Under the pieces are notes generated by a model. That model searched no databases, was not told the origin of the DNA, and saw only the letters and a list, made by a program, of their open reading frames with translations. A stretch of DNA of 55,469 nt from Bacilli bacterium (lineage in GTDB: Bacteria; Bacillota_I; Bacilli_A; RF39; UBA660): the NCBI GenBank assembly GCA_016296185.1, contig JAEDJT010000006.1, positions 1 to 55,469 of the forward strand, written 5' to 3'. Made by a program: the position numbers and the translations under genes. Positions 43,567 to 51,411 of the stretch are shown here, one piece after another. Numbering within the stretch: position 1 is the first letter of the stretch; each line of letters starts with the position of its first letter.

Positions 43567-45111
43567 ATGGAAAATAAAAAATATTATATTAGTACTGCAA
43601 TTGCTTATACTTCAGGAAAACCACATATTGGTAATACTTATGAAATTGTTTTAGCTGATGCTATAGCTAGATATAAGAGATTACAAGGTTATGATGTATA
43701 TTTTCAAACAGGTACTGATGAACATGGAGAAAAAATTGAAATTAAAGCTGGAGAAGCTGGTATTACACCAAAAGATTATGTAGATAATTATTCTGGTGTT
43801 ATTAAAGAAATTTGGGATTGTATGAATACTAGTTACGATAGATTCGTTAGAACTACAGATCCTCAACATGAAAAAGTTGTTCAACATATATTTAAAAAAA
43901 TGTATGATAAAGGTGATATTTATAAAGGTGAATATAAAGGTTTATATTGTACTCCTTGTGAATCATTTTGGACTGAAAGTCAATTAGTTGATGGGAAATG
44001 TCCAGATTGTGGCAGAGAAGTTCAACCTAAATGTGAAGAAGCTTATTTCTTTAAATTAAGTAAATATCAAGATAAATTAGTTGAGTATATTGAATCTCAT
44101 CCAGAATTTATTCAACCAGAATCTAGAAAAAATGAAATGGTTAATAATTTTATAAAACCTGGATTACAAGATTTATGTGTATCAAGAACTTCATTTAAAT
44201 GGGGAATTCCAGTAGATTTTGATGATAAACACGTTGTTTATGTTTGGCTTGATGCTTTAACTAACTATATTACTAATATTGGTTATGATGTAGATGGAGC
44301 TGATACTCAAGAATTTAAAGATAGATGGCCTGCTGATTTACATTTAATTGGTAAGGATATAATTAGATTCCATACTATTTATTGGCCATGTTTCTTAATG
44401 AGTTTAGATTTACCAATGCCAAAACAAGTATTTGGTCATCCTTGGCTTATTATGGCTGATGGTAAAATGAGTAAATCTAAAGGAAATGTTGTATATGCTG
44501 ATGATTTAGTTAATGAATTTGGTGTAGATGCTGTTAGATATTACTTCTTACATGAAATTCCATTTGCTGCAGATGGTGTATTTACAAGAGAATTATTAGT
44601 TGAAAGAATTAATGGTGATTTAGTAAATATTTTAGGAAATTTAGTTAATAGAACTGTTAGTATGAATAAAAAATACTTTGAAGGTATTGTTCAAAGTGGA
44701 GATGTTAAAGAAGATCTAGATAATGATTTAATTAATAGTGTAATTACTTTAAATGAAAGAGTTACTGCTAAAATGGATGAATTAAAAATTGGTGAAGCTT
44801 TAACTGAAATATTTGATGTATTAAGAAAATGTAATAAATATATTGATGATACAATGCCTTGGAGTTTAGCTAAAGATGAAAGTAAAAAAGAAAGACTAGG
44901 TACAGTTTTATATAATTTATTAGAAAGTATTAGAATTTGTGCTGTATTATTAAATCCATTCTTAACTGATACTTCTGAAAAGATATTTAAACAATTAAAT
45001 ACAGATATTATTAGTTTAGAATCTACTAAAGAATTTGGTAGTTTAGCTGTTGGAACTAAGTTAGAAGAACCAGTTCATTTATTTGATAGAATTGAAATTA
45101 AAGAGGATTAA
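43567..45111 (+). CDS. metG: Methionyl-tRNA synthetase
   Basis: MetG charges initiator and elongator tRNA-Met. The 514-residue class I synthetase has HIGH as HIGN (KPHIGNTYE), a zinc knuckle with four Cys (CTPCESFWTESQLVDGKCPDC), and KMSKS in DGKMSKSKGN (about 300). It lacks the C-terminal tRNA-binding dimerisation domain found in Bacillus MetG (about 660 residues). It is under the upstream T-box and closed by a hairpin that overlaps its stop. In Bacillus metG also precedes tatD. Confidence 0.97.
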   Translation: MENKKYYISTAIAYTSGKPHIGNTYEIVLADAIARYKRLQGYDVYFQTGTDEHGEKIEIKAGEAGITPKDYVDNYSGVIKEIWDCMNTSYDRFVRTTDPQHEKVVQHIFKKMYDKGDIYKGEYKGLYCTPCESFWTESQLVDGKCPDCGREVQPKCEEAYFFKLSKYQDKLVEYIESHPEFIQPESRKNEMVNNFIKPGLQDLCVSRTSFKWGIPVDFDDKHVVYVWLDALTNYITNIGYDVDGADTQEFKDRWPADLHLIGKDIIRFHTIYWPCFLMSLDLPMPKQVFGHPWLIMADGKMSKSKGNVVYADDLVNEFGVDAVRYYFLHEIPFAADGVFTRELLVERINGDLVNILGNLVNRTVSMNKKYFEGIVQSGDVKEDLDNDLINSVITLNERVTAKMDELKIGEALTEIFDVLRKCNKYIDDTMPWSLAKDESKKERLGTVLYNLLESIRICAVLLNPFLTDTSEKIFKQLNTDIISLESTKEFGSLAVGTKLEEPVHLFDRIEIKED

Positions 45112-45123
45112 TCCTCTTTTTTT
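45100..45123 (+). terminator. Intrinsic terminator after metG
   Basis: A perfect palindrome AAAGAGGATT/AATCCTCTTT over the metG stop codon, followed by a T run. Confidence 0.88.
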
Positions 45124-45137
45124 ATTTCCTGGGTAAT
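45124..45137. promoter_or_regulatory. Noc-binding-site-like, two mismatches
   Basis: ATTTCCTGGGTAAT, directly after the metG terminator; first of four such elements in the metG-tatD gap. Confidence 0.4.
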
Positions 45138-45178
45138 AATTTTTATGGGAAATACCTTAAAAATAGCTAAAAACGGTA

Positions 45179-45192
45179 TATTTTTCAGGAAA
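45179..45192. promoter_or_regulatory. Noc-binding-site-like, three mismatches
   Basis: ATTTTTCAGGAAAT; degenerate match, listed because of the clustered neighbours. Confidence 0.25.
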
Positions 45193-45205
45193 TATGTCAA
45201 TTTTT

Positions 45206-45219
45206 ATTTCTCGGGAAAT
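45206..45219. promoter_or_regulatory. Noc-binding site, one mismatch
   Basis: ATTTCTCGGGAAAT. Confidence 0.65.
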
Positions 45220-45231
45220 AAAAATATCAGT

Positions 45232-45245
45232 ATTTACCGGGAAAT
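45232..45245. promoter_or_regulatory. Noc-binding site, one mismatch, beside tatD promoter
   Basis: ATTTACCGGGAAAT ends two bases before the extended -10 of tatD (45247-45255), so a bound protein would cover the -35 region. Confidence 0.65.
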
Positions 45246-45246
45246 T

Positions 45247-45255
45247 TGTTATAAT
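45247..45255 (+). promoter_or_regulatory. Extended -10 promoter of tatD
   Basis: TGTTATAAT, about five bases before the AGGTGG ribosome site. Confidence 0.6.
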
Positions 45256-45272
45256 TCTAGTAGGTGGTTTTT

Positions 45273-46022
45273 ATGTTTATTGATACACATTGTCACATAT
45301 ATTCTGAATATTATGAGGATATTGACGATATAATGAATAAAATAAAAAATAGTGGAATTAGTAAAGTTATTAACAATGGTTGCGATAAAAAGACTAATAT
45401 TGAGGTTTTAGAATTATCTAATAAATATGATGAAATGTATTGTGCAATTGGTATACATCCTGAAAATGTGGATAATTATACTGATGATGATATTGATTTT
45501 ATAATTAATCATATTAATGATAATAAAGTAGTTGCAGTTGGTGAAATAGGTTTAGATTATTATTATACAAAGGAAAATAAGACTAAACAGATTGAATTAT
45601 TTGAAAAACAATTAGAAATAGCTGAAAAATACAATAAACCTGTAGTTATTCACAGTAGAGATGCTACTTTAGATACTATTGAGTGTTTAAAGAAATATAA
45701 AGTTACAGGTGTTATACATAGTTTTAGTGGTAGTTATGAAACTGCGTGTATTTATATAAAAATGGGATTTATTCTTGGAATAAATGGTGTTATTACATTT
45801 AAAAATTGTAATATTAAAGATGTTTATGAAAAGATTGATGTTAAAAATTTTGTTTTAGAGACTGATTCTCCATATTTAACTCCGGTTCCTTATAGAGGAA
45901 AAAGAAATGACTCTTCTCATATTAATGATATTGCTTCATTTGTATCTGAGTTAAAAAACATTAGTTTAGATGAGTTATCAAAGGAAACTAATGGCAATGT
46001 TAAGAGGGTTTTTGACATTTAA
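45273..46022 (+). CDS. tatD: TatD-family metal-dependent DNase
   Basis: The 249-residue TIM-barrel nuclease has the metal site HCH in MFIDTHCHIYSEYY, the glutamate in GEIGLDYY (about 90), VIHSRDA, and the final Asp in LETDSPYLTPVPYRG. TatD enzymes are 3'-5' exonucleases acting on DNA or RNA. Start at ATG 45273, five bases after AGGTGG. It follows metG and precedes a 3D-domain gene, as in Bacillus (yabD-yabE). Noc-type sites fill the gap before it. Confidence 0.95.
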   Translation: MFIDTHCHIYSEYYEDIDDIMNKIKNSGISKVINNGCDKKTNIEVLELSNKYDEMYCAIGIHPENVDNYTDDDIDFIINHINDNKVVAVGEIGLDYYYTKENKTKQIELFEKQLEIAEKYNKPVVIHSRDATLDTIECLKKYKVTGVIHSFSGSYETACIYIKMGFILGINGVITFKNCNIKDVYEKIDVKNFVLETDSPYLTPVPYRGKRNDSSHINDIASFVSELKNISLDELSKETNGNVKRVFDI

Positions 46023-46069
46023 TATTTGCTATGTTAAGATATTTCCTATCTTTAAGAGGTGTATATATT

Positions 46070-46621
46070 ATGAAATTACGAGCCTGGGTAAAGATGGGGT
46101 TAAAAAGTATTTTATTATTTTTAATATTATTAGTATGCTTATATTCATCTAGTAATAATAAATTAGTAAAAACTGAAGTGTATGAATTTAATAAAACATT
46201 AGAAATGACAGCAAAAGCTTATAAAGAAGAGGAAGAGGTTCCTTTTGATCCTATTGCTGAATTATATAGAGTTAAAGCTACTTATACAGGTTCATTAACT
46301 GGATATGCTGCCGATTGTCCAATGTGTAATGGTACTTTATCTTGTAAACCTAAATATAATGTTTATAAGAATGGAGTAGTTACTTATAATGATCCTGATT
46401 ATGGTAACGTTAGAATTGTTGCATCTTCTAAAAATTTATCATGTGGTTCTATTATTTCATTTGAATCTAATAGAGTTTCAGGTGGAACTACATATGCGAT
46501 AGTTTTAGATAGAGGAGTTACTGGTAAAAATTTAGATTTATTAGTTGAAAGTGAAGCTTATGCTAGTAAATATATTGGTAGATCAACTATATCTTATAAT
46601 GTTTTAAGATTTGGTTGGTAA
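46070..46621 (+). CDS. Membrane-anchored 3D-domain (YabE/YuiC-like) cell-wall protein
   Basis: A 183-residue protein with an N-terminal membrane anchor or signal (about 7-29), a charged linker, and a C-terminal 3D domain, the double-psi barrel shared with MltA and stationary-phase Rpf-type proteins: LTGYAADCPMC, YGNVRIVASS, LSCGSII and IVLDRGVTGKNLDLLVES with the conserved aspartates. These are lytic transglycosylase-like. It is shorter than YabE, lacking its DUF348 and G5 repeats. The place between tatD and rsmA matches yabE. The rnmV gene usually in between is missing. Confidence 0.88.
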   Translation: MKLRAWVKMGLKSILLFLILLVCLYSSSNNKLVKTEVYEFNKTLEMTAKAYKEEEEVPFDPIAELYRVKATYTGSLTGYAADCPMCNGTLSCKPKYNVYKNGVVTYNDPDYGNVRIVASSKNLSCGSIISFESNRVSGGTTYAIVLDRGVTGKNLDLLVESEAYASKYIGRSTISYNVLRFGW

Positions 46622-46637
46622 GAAAAGAGGAATAAAA

Positions 46638-47426
46638 ATGGGTGATTTTAAACATAAACATAGTTTAGGTCAAAATTTTTTAAAAGATAAAAAAGTTTTA
46701 CTAAATATTATTGATTCTGTTGATGTTAATGAAGATGATTTAATTATTGAAGTTGGACCTGGTCAAGGTGCTTTAACTAAGTATTTAAAATTATTTAAAG
46801 CTAATTTAAGATGCTTTGAAGTTGATGAAAGAGTTAAACCTTATTTAGAAAAATTCGAAGATGATAAAACTAAAGTTATTTTCAATGATTTTATGAAAGT
46901 TGATATCGAAGAAGAAATTAAAGATATCGATTTTAATAAGTTATATGTAATAGCTAATTTGCCTTATTACATTACAACTCCAATAATCGAGAAAATGATT
47001 AATAATCCTATTGATGTAGAAGCAATGGTCTTAATGGTTCAAAATGAAGTGGCTGATAGATTAAGTGCTAATGTTAATTCTAAAGATTATGCAGCTATTA
47101 CTGTTTTCTTAAATTATTATTATAATGTTGAAAAGTTATTCTTTGTTCCTAGAGCTGCTTTTGATCCTGTTCCTAATGTTGATAGTGCAGTAATTAAATT
47201 ATCTAGAAAAGATAATAAATATGAATGTAACAATGAAAAAGTTTTCTTTAAATTGGTTAGAGATGCTTTTGCTATGAAACGTAAAAACTTAAGAAATAAT
47301 TTAAAATCTTATGATTTAAATACTATTGAAAGTGTTTTATTAAATTATAAATTATCATTACAAGATAGAGCGGAAAAAGTACCTGTTCAATGTTTTGTAG
47401 ATATAGCTAATGAAATAAGTAAGTAA
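46638..47426 (+). CDS. rsmA: 16S rRNA dimethyladenosine transferase
   Basis: RsmA (KsgA) dimethylates A1518 and A1519 of 16S rRNA late in 30S assembly. The 262-residue protein has the start KHKHSLGQNFLKDKK, the SAM loop EVGPGQGALTKYL and the catalytic NLPYYITTPII motif. Start at ATG 46638 after GAGGA; the frame is open into the preceding gene. A hairpin overlaps its stop. Confidence 0.97.
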   Translation: MGDFKHKHSLGQNFLKDKKVLLNIIDSVDVNEDDLIIEVGPGQGALTKYLKLFKANLRCFEVDERVKPYLEKFEDDKTKVIFNDFMKVDIEEEIKDIDFNKLYVIANLPYYITTPIIEKMINNPIDVEAMVLMVQNEVADRLSANVNSKDYAAITVFLNYYYNVEKLFFVPRAAFDPVPNVDSAVIKLSRKDNKYECNNEKVFFKLVRDAFAMKRKNLRNNLKSYDLNTIESVLLNYKLSLQDRAEKVPVQCFVDIANEISK

Positions 47427-47441
47427 TATTACTTATTTTTT
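47416..47441 (+). terminator. Intrinsic terminator after rsmA
   Basis: TAAGTAAT and ATTACTTA arms over the rsmA stop, then a T run. Confidence 0.8.
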
Positions 47442-47467
47442 TCGCATATATTTTTCTAGGTGATATG

Positions 47468-48235
47468 ATGAATTTTAAAATTGGTGATTATGTTTCTAGA
47501 AATAGCTATGAAAATGATGTGGTTTTTAAAATTATTGATATTAAAGATGATATTGCTTTTTTGAAAGGTTTTGATGTTAGATTAGTAGCTGATAGTAATA
47601 TTAATGATTTATCTTTAGTTGATTCTAATAATTTAGATATTGAGATTAATGAATTAGAATCAGATAGGAATGAAGATGATTTTTTTTATTTACCAGCTAA
47701 AATTTTACATATTGATGGTGATGAAGAATATTTAAATAAGTGTTTGGAGTACTATAAAAAGAATAAAGTTTTAGCTTATGGTTTTTCATTTAAAGAAGAG
47801 GATATGTTTAAGTATATCGGAAAGTATTTAAATGAATTTAAACCTGATATTTTAATAATTACTGGTCATGATGCTTTTAATAAAAAAAGTGGTAATAAAG
47901 ATGATATTAATAATTATAAAAATACTTTGAATTTTATTAAAACTGTTAAGAATGCTAGATCTTATGAAAAAAGTCATGAAAAATTATTAATTATTGCCGG
48001 TGCATGTCAAAGTAATTATGAAGAACTTATAAAGGCTGGTGCAGATTTTGCTAGTAGTCCTAAAAGAGTTAATATTCATGCATTAGATCCTGCTATTATT
48101 GCTACTAGTATTGCTTTAACTGAAAAAAATTCTGAAGTCGATTTAATTGATTTGCTTGAAAAAACTAAAAATGGTCCTGATGGTATGGGTGGTTTAAAAG
48201 TAAATGGTTTTATGTATGTGGGGTATCCTAGATGA
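47468..48235 (+). CDS. yabG: Sporulation-specific cysteine protease YabG
   Basis: YabG processes spore coat proteins in the mother cell. The 255-residue protein matches the family throughout: MNFKIGDYVSRNSYENDVVFKI, LHIDGDEEYLNKCLEYYKK, PDILIITGHDAFNKK with the catalytic His, IIAGACQSNYEELIKAGADFASSPKRVNIHALDP with the catalytic Cys. It is about 35 residues shorter than the Bacillus protein, between residues 55 and 75. ATG 47468 is preferred over the one three bases before it from the spacing to AGGTG. The stop overlaps veg by four bases. Confidence 0.95.
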   Translation: MNFKIGDYVSRNSYENDVVFKIIDIKDDIAFLKGFDVRLVADSNINDLSLVDSNNLDIEINELESDRNEDDFFYLPAKILHIDGDEEYLNKCLEYYKKNKVLAYGFSFKEEDMFKYIGKYLNEFKPDILIITGHDAFNKKSGNKDDINNYKNTLNFIKTVKNARSYEKSHEKLLIIAGACQSNYEELIKAGADFASSPKRVNIHALDPAIIATSIALTEKNSEVDLIDLLEKTKNGPDGMGGLKVNGFMYVGYPR

Positions 48236-48447
48236 TTAGTATTTATCAAGCTAAAGATGTAGTAAACAGTAATCTAGGTAGTAAGGTTTGGGTGAAAGTA
48301 AGAGGTTTAAGAAATAAAAATGAGTTAATTGAAGGTGTTATTTCAGAATGTTACAAAAACATATTTGTTGTTAAAACAGTTAATGGAAATAGAAGTTTTT
48401 CGTATTCTGATTATCTAATTGGTAACATTTCTTTGATTTTTAATTAA
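48232..48447 (+). CDS. veg: Veg family protein
   Basis: A 71-residue protein starting MISIYQAKDVVNSNLGSKVWVKVRGLRNK and ending VVKTVNGNRSFSYSDYLIG, which matches Veg (DUF1021), an SH3-like small protein abundant in Firmicutes and linked to biofilm matrix expression in Bacillus. It overlaps yabG by four bases (ATGA), as usual for this pair. Confidence 0.93.
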   Translation: MISIYQAKDVVNSNLGSKVWVKVRGLRNKNELIEGVISECYKNIFVVKTVNGNRSFSYSDYLIGNISLIFN

Positions 48448-48515
48448 TTATTGTATTTGTTTTCTATTTGTATTAAAATTAAAGTAAGTTAGATGACTTG
48501 AGAGGAGTGATTATT

Positions 48516-48806
48516 ATGAAAATTACTAAGGTAGTACTTCGTAATAAAGAAAAAGAAGATTCTAGAATGAAAGCTATTGCTACAGTTACATTAGACGAAG
48601 CTTTTGTTATTACTGGAATAAGATTAATCCAAGGTGACGATAAAATGTTTATTGCTATGCCAAGTAGAAAGGTTTCTGAAGGTGTTTATGATGACATTGC
48701 TCATCCTGTAAATCAAGAAACTAGAAAGATGTTTGAAGATGCTATTTTTGGTGCATATGAACAAATGCAAAAAAGTGGCGACGACATGGTTAAAGTTGAA
48801 ATTTAA
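48516..48806 (+). CDS. spoVG: SpoVG RNA/DNA-binding regulator
   Basis: SpoVG is a small nucleic-acid-binding regulator influencing septation in sporulation and virulence in others. The 96-residue protein starts MKITKVVLRNKEKEDSRMKAIATVTLDEAFVITGIRLIQG and has the core MPSRKVSEGVYDDIAHPVN; both are diagnostic. GAGGAG lies eight bases before ATG 48516. A strong terminator follows. Confidence 0.97.
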   Translation: MKITKVVLRNKEKEDSRMKAIATVTLDEAFVITGIRLIQGDDKMFIAMPSRKVSEGVYDDIAHPVNQETRKMFEDAIFGAYEQMQKSGDDMVKVEI

Positions 48807-48828
48807 AACTCGGTATCGAGTTTTTTTT
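48805..48828 (+). terminator. Intrinsic terminator after spoVG
   Basis: AACTCG and CGAGTT arms with a four-base loop and eight T residues. Confidence 0.92.
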
Positions 48829-48856
48829 GCATATTTTTAATTATTATTCATATATT
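48829..48856 (+). promoter_or_regulatory. Sigma-E-like promoter of yabP-yabQ
   Basis: GCATATT (48829-48835), 13 bases, CATATATT (48849-48856). Both halves agree with the Bacillus sigma-E consensus (kmATATT, CATACAAT). yabP is sigma-E controlled in Bacillus. The predicted leader is only about nine bases. Confidence 0.5.
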
Positions 48857-48871
48857 TAATTAGGTGATAAT

Positions 48872-49150
48872 ATGGATAATAATTTAGATATGTCAAAACA
48901 TGAAGTAAAGATTGTAGATAGAAATGTTATATATTTAACAGGTATTGATAAGATTGATAGTTTTAATAATGAAGAATTTATTATGGATAGTGTTATGGGA
49001 CAGATTAAACTAAATGGAGATTCTTTGGAAGTTATTAAATTAGATACTCATGATGGTATTGTTTCTATTAGAGGAAATGTTAGTTCTTTGATATATAACG
49101 ATGTAAAGAGAAAAGATCAAGAATCTTTATTTACAAAATTATTTAAATAA
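48872..49150 (+). CDS. yabP: Sporulation protein YabP
   Basis: YabP is a mother-cell protein required for a normal spore cortex in Bacillus. The 92-residue protein has the family core HEVKIVDRNVIYLTGIDKIDSFNNEEFIMDSVMGQIKLNGDSLEVIKLD and GIVSIRGNVSSLIY. AGGTGAT precedes the ATG. It overlaps yabQ by one base, in the conserved yabP-yabQ-divIC order. Confidence 0.93.
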   Translation: MDNNLDMSKHEVKIVDRNVIYLTGIDKIDSFNNEEFIMDSVMGQIKLNGDSLEVIKLDTHDGIVSIRGNVSSLIYNDVKRKDQESLFTKLFK

Positions 49151-49413
49151 TGAATTCGTTTTTACAATTAATATGTTTAGTTTTTAGTTTCCTATATGGA
49201 TTATTTTTATATTTTATTTTAGATATTAATAATCGTATTTGTTTTAAATTCAATATTTTTTTTATATTTATCATCAATGTGTTGATTATTAATAATTTAT
49301 CTTTATTGTATATTTTTATTTTATATAAATTGAATAAAGGTGTTTTTAATATCTATTTTCTTATATTTATAGTTATAGGATTTGGATTAAAATATGTTAA
49401 TAAACGTAAATAA
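49150..49413 (+). CDS. yabQ: Spore cortex protein YabQ (short)
   Basis: YabQ is a mother-cell membrane protein needed for cortex formation. The 87-residue protein is almost all hydrophobic, with three membrane segments (about 3-25, 28-58, 65-82), and the FLYGLFLYFILDINNR segment typical of the family start. Bacillus YabQ has about 210 residues, so this is a short form. Sequence is weakly informative; the call depends on overlap with yabP (TAATG) and position before divIC. Confidence 0.75.
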   Translation: MNSFLQLICLVFSFLYGLFLYFILDINNRICFKFNIFFIFIINVLIINNLSLLYIFILYKLNKGVFNIYFLIFIVIGFGLKYVNKRK

Positions 49414-49445
49414 TCTAAGTCTTTTTATTTTGTATTTATTTTATA

Positions 49446-49454
49446 TGTTATAAT
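49446..49454 (+). promoter_or_regulatory. Extended -10 promoter of divIC
   Basis: TGTTATAAT about ten bases before the AGGAGG ribosome site. Confidence 0.6.
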
Positions 49455-49477
49455 TATGATAATAAGGAGGTATAGAT

Positions 49478-49822
49478 ATGAGTAGCAAAAAGAAAAATAA
49501 AGCTAAGAAAAAAGAACAACGTAATATTACATTTTTGTTATTTGCTGTATTCATTTTTATGTCTTTCCTTGTAAGTACTGTTTTTACTGATTGGGTAAAA
49601 ATAATCGAAAATAAAAAGGAAACTACTGAATTAAATATATATTATGAAGAATTATTAGAAGAACAAGATTCTTTAAAAAGTGAAGTTGTTAAATTACAGG
49701 ATCCTGAATATGTTGCTAGATATGCCAGGGAAAAATATTTATATACTAAAGATGGTGAAACTATATTAAAAATTGTTGATGGTCGTGTAGTAGTAGATGA
49801 TAAAAAAGAAGATACTGAATAG
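49478..49822 (+). CDS. divIC: Cell division protein DivIC/FtsB
   Basis: DivIC forms the FtsQLB-like complex with DivIB and FtsL at the septum. The 114-residue protein has a basic cytosolic start (KKKNKAKKKEQR), one membrane helix (about 18-38), a coiled coil (about 45-75) and the family motif DPEYVARYAREKYLYTKDGETILKI. AGGAGG precedes the ATG. It has its own promoter, separate from yabPQ, and a terminator. Confidence 0.95.
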   Translation: MSSKKKNKAKKKEQRNITFLLFAVFIFMSFLVSTVFTDWVKIIENKKETTELNIYYEELLEEQDSLKSEVVKLQDPEYVARYAREKYLYTKDGETILKIVDGRVVVDDKKEDTE

Positions 49823-49833
49823 TATCTTTTTTT
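49809..49833 (+). terminator. Intrinsic terminator after divIC
   Basis: AAGATACT and AGTATCTT arms with a GAAT loop, then a T run; overlaps the stop codon. Confidence 0.9.
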
Positions 49834-49921
49834 GTGTTTAATATTTGCATTTATTCTTCTATAGTGTTAATATATTTTCCAATTAAAGACAAATATGGTT
49901 ATATGAGAAAGGGGAATTAAT

Positions 49922-51349
49922 ATGAAGAAAAAATTTCTAGTATTAGTTACTTTACTTTTATTCGTTCTAACTGGTTGTAGTAAGAAGGAAAAAGAACATG
50001 ATTATTCTCAAGATATTGATCCGTATAGTACTATATTTTTTCAGGATATGAAATATGAATCTGAAGATTATGTTGTAGATGAAAAAGATAATTTATCTTA
50101 TGAAAAAAAGACATCTGACGATTCAAAAATTAAATATGATGATAATAAAGAATATTATAAAAAGCGTAGTGATGGTACGTATACAAAAGTAAGTAATGAA
50201 GAAGATTTTGAAATATATGAAATCTATACTATTACTACTACATCTAGTGGTGTAATTACTTACGAAACTGTTAATAGTAGTTCTAGTTCATCTGGTAATT
50301 CTAGTAGTATTTCTCAAAATTCAAACAGTTCAAGCAGTTCAAGTGGGAGCAGTAGTTCGTCTACACCCAGTTCAAGCTCTCAAAGCGGTAATTCTAATCC
50401 TTCTGCTGGTAGTTCAAGTGGAAGTTCTAGTAGCCCTGGTTCAACTACACCTGCTAAAAAGAGCAATTTAGTAAGTTATAATGGTTGGTTAAAATTAAGT
50501 GGTACAAATATTGTTAATAATAAAGGCGAAAAATTCCAATTAAGAGGTATGAGTTCTCATGGTCTTCAATGGTATGGTAATTTAGTAACAGAACAAAATA
50601 TTAAAGTTTTAAGAGATGAATGGGGAAGTAATGTATTTAGATTAGCTATGTATACATCAGAAGGTGGATACTTAGATAATAGATCTATTTATAATGTTTT
50701 AGAAAAAGATATTGATATGTTAATTAAAAATGATATGTATGTTATTGTTGATTGGCATATATTAAATGATAATAATCCAAGTAGTCATACAAATGAAGCT
50801 ATTGAATTCTTTAATAAAGTATCTTCTAAGTATGGTAATACTCCTAATATTATATATGAAATTTGTAATGAACCTCATTGGGTAAGTTGGGATAATGATA
50901 TTAAACCTTATGCTGATAAAGTTATTGCTACTATAAGAAAGAATAGTCCTAATTCATTAATTATTGTTGGTACTAATACTTGGTCTCAAGATGTATTAGA
51001 TCCTATTAATAATAGAATTAATGATAAGAATGTTTTATATGCATTACATTTTTATTCTGGAACACATACTAGTTGGCTTAGAGATAGAGCTGATCAAGCT
51101 TTAGCTGCTGGTATTCCTATCTTTGTAAGTGAATGGGGTACTAGTTCTGCAGATGGAAATGGTGGAGTATTCTTAGATGAAGCTCAAAAATGGGTAGATT
51201 GGATGAAAAAGAATAATATTAGTTGGGCTAGTTGGTCTTTAAGTGATAAGAATGAATCTTCTGCTTTATTAAAACCAGGTTCTTCTATTATTAATGATAA
51301 TAATTTAACAACTAGTGGTAATTTTGTTAAAAAAGCAATAAAAGGATAA
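49922..51349 (+). CDS. Secreted lipoprotein GH5 endoglucanase (cellulase)
   Basis: The 475-residue product has a lipoprotein signal peptide (lipobox LTGC, Cys19), an acidic spacer, a Ser-rich linker (about 118-176), and a GH5 domain (about 185-475) hydrolysing beta-1,4-glucans by retention. The acid/base is E317 in YEICNEP and the nucleophile E404 in FVSEWGTS; GMSSHGLQWYG, VIVDWH and HFYSG complete the subfamily-2-like pattern. The linker and anchor suggest a surface enzyme held away from the membrane. Neither Bacillus nor its relatives have such a gene between divIC and prs, so it was probably inserted here. Codon use of the catalytic part looks like that of its neighbours; the linker uses AGC and TCA/TCT mixtures. 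AAAGGGG precedes the ATG. Confidence 0.93.
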   Translation: MKKKFLVLVTLLLFVLTGCSKKEKEHDYSQDIDPYSTIFFQDMKYESEDYVVDEKDNLSYEKKTSDDSKIKYDDNKEYYKKRSDGTYTKVSNEEDFEIYEIYTITTTSSGVITYETVNSSSSSSGNSSSISQNSNSSSSSSGSSSSSTPSSSSQSGNSNPSAGSSSGSSSSPGSTTPAKKSNLVSYNGWLKLSGTNIVNNKGEKFQLRGMSSHGLQWYGNLVTEQNIKVLRDEWGSNVFRLAMYTSEGGYLDNRSIYNVLEKDIDMLIKNDMYVIVDWHILNDNNPSSHTNEAIEFFNKVSSKYGNTPNIIYEICNEPHWVSWDNDIKPYADKVIATIRKNSPNSLIIVGTNTWSQDVLDPINNRINDKNVLYALHFYSGTHTSWLRDRADQALAAGIPIFVSEWGTSSADGNGGVFLDEAQKWVDWMKKNNISWASWSLSDKNESSALLKPGSSIINDNNLTTSGNFVKKAIKG

Positions 51350-51366
51350 TACAATTATCCTTTTTT
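51341..51366 (+). terminator. Intrinsic terminator after the GH5 gene
   Basis: AAAGGATAAT and ATTATCCTTT arms over the stop codon, then a T run that abuts the next promoter. Confidence 0.9.
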
Positions 51367-51368
51367 CG

Positions 51369-51377
51369 TGTTATAAT
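51369..51377 (+). promoter_or_regulatory. Extended -10 promoter of prs
   Basis: TGTTATAAT two bases after the terminator T run. Confidence 0.6.
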
Positions 51378-51411
51378 TTTTATAGATAATAATCTTTGGA
51401 GGTATAGGTTG

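Noticed and set aside
45145..45333. 62-codon frame over the Noc-type sites
   Set aside because: No ribosome site, overlaps the tatD promoter and start, and its content comes from the repeated palindromes.
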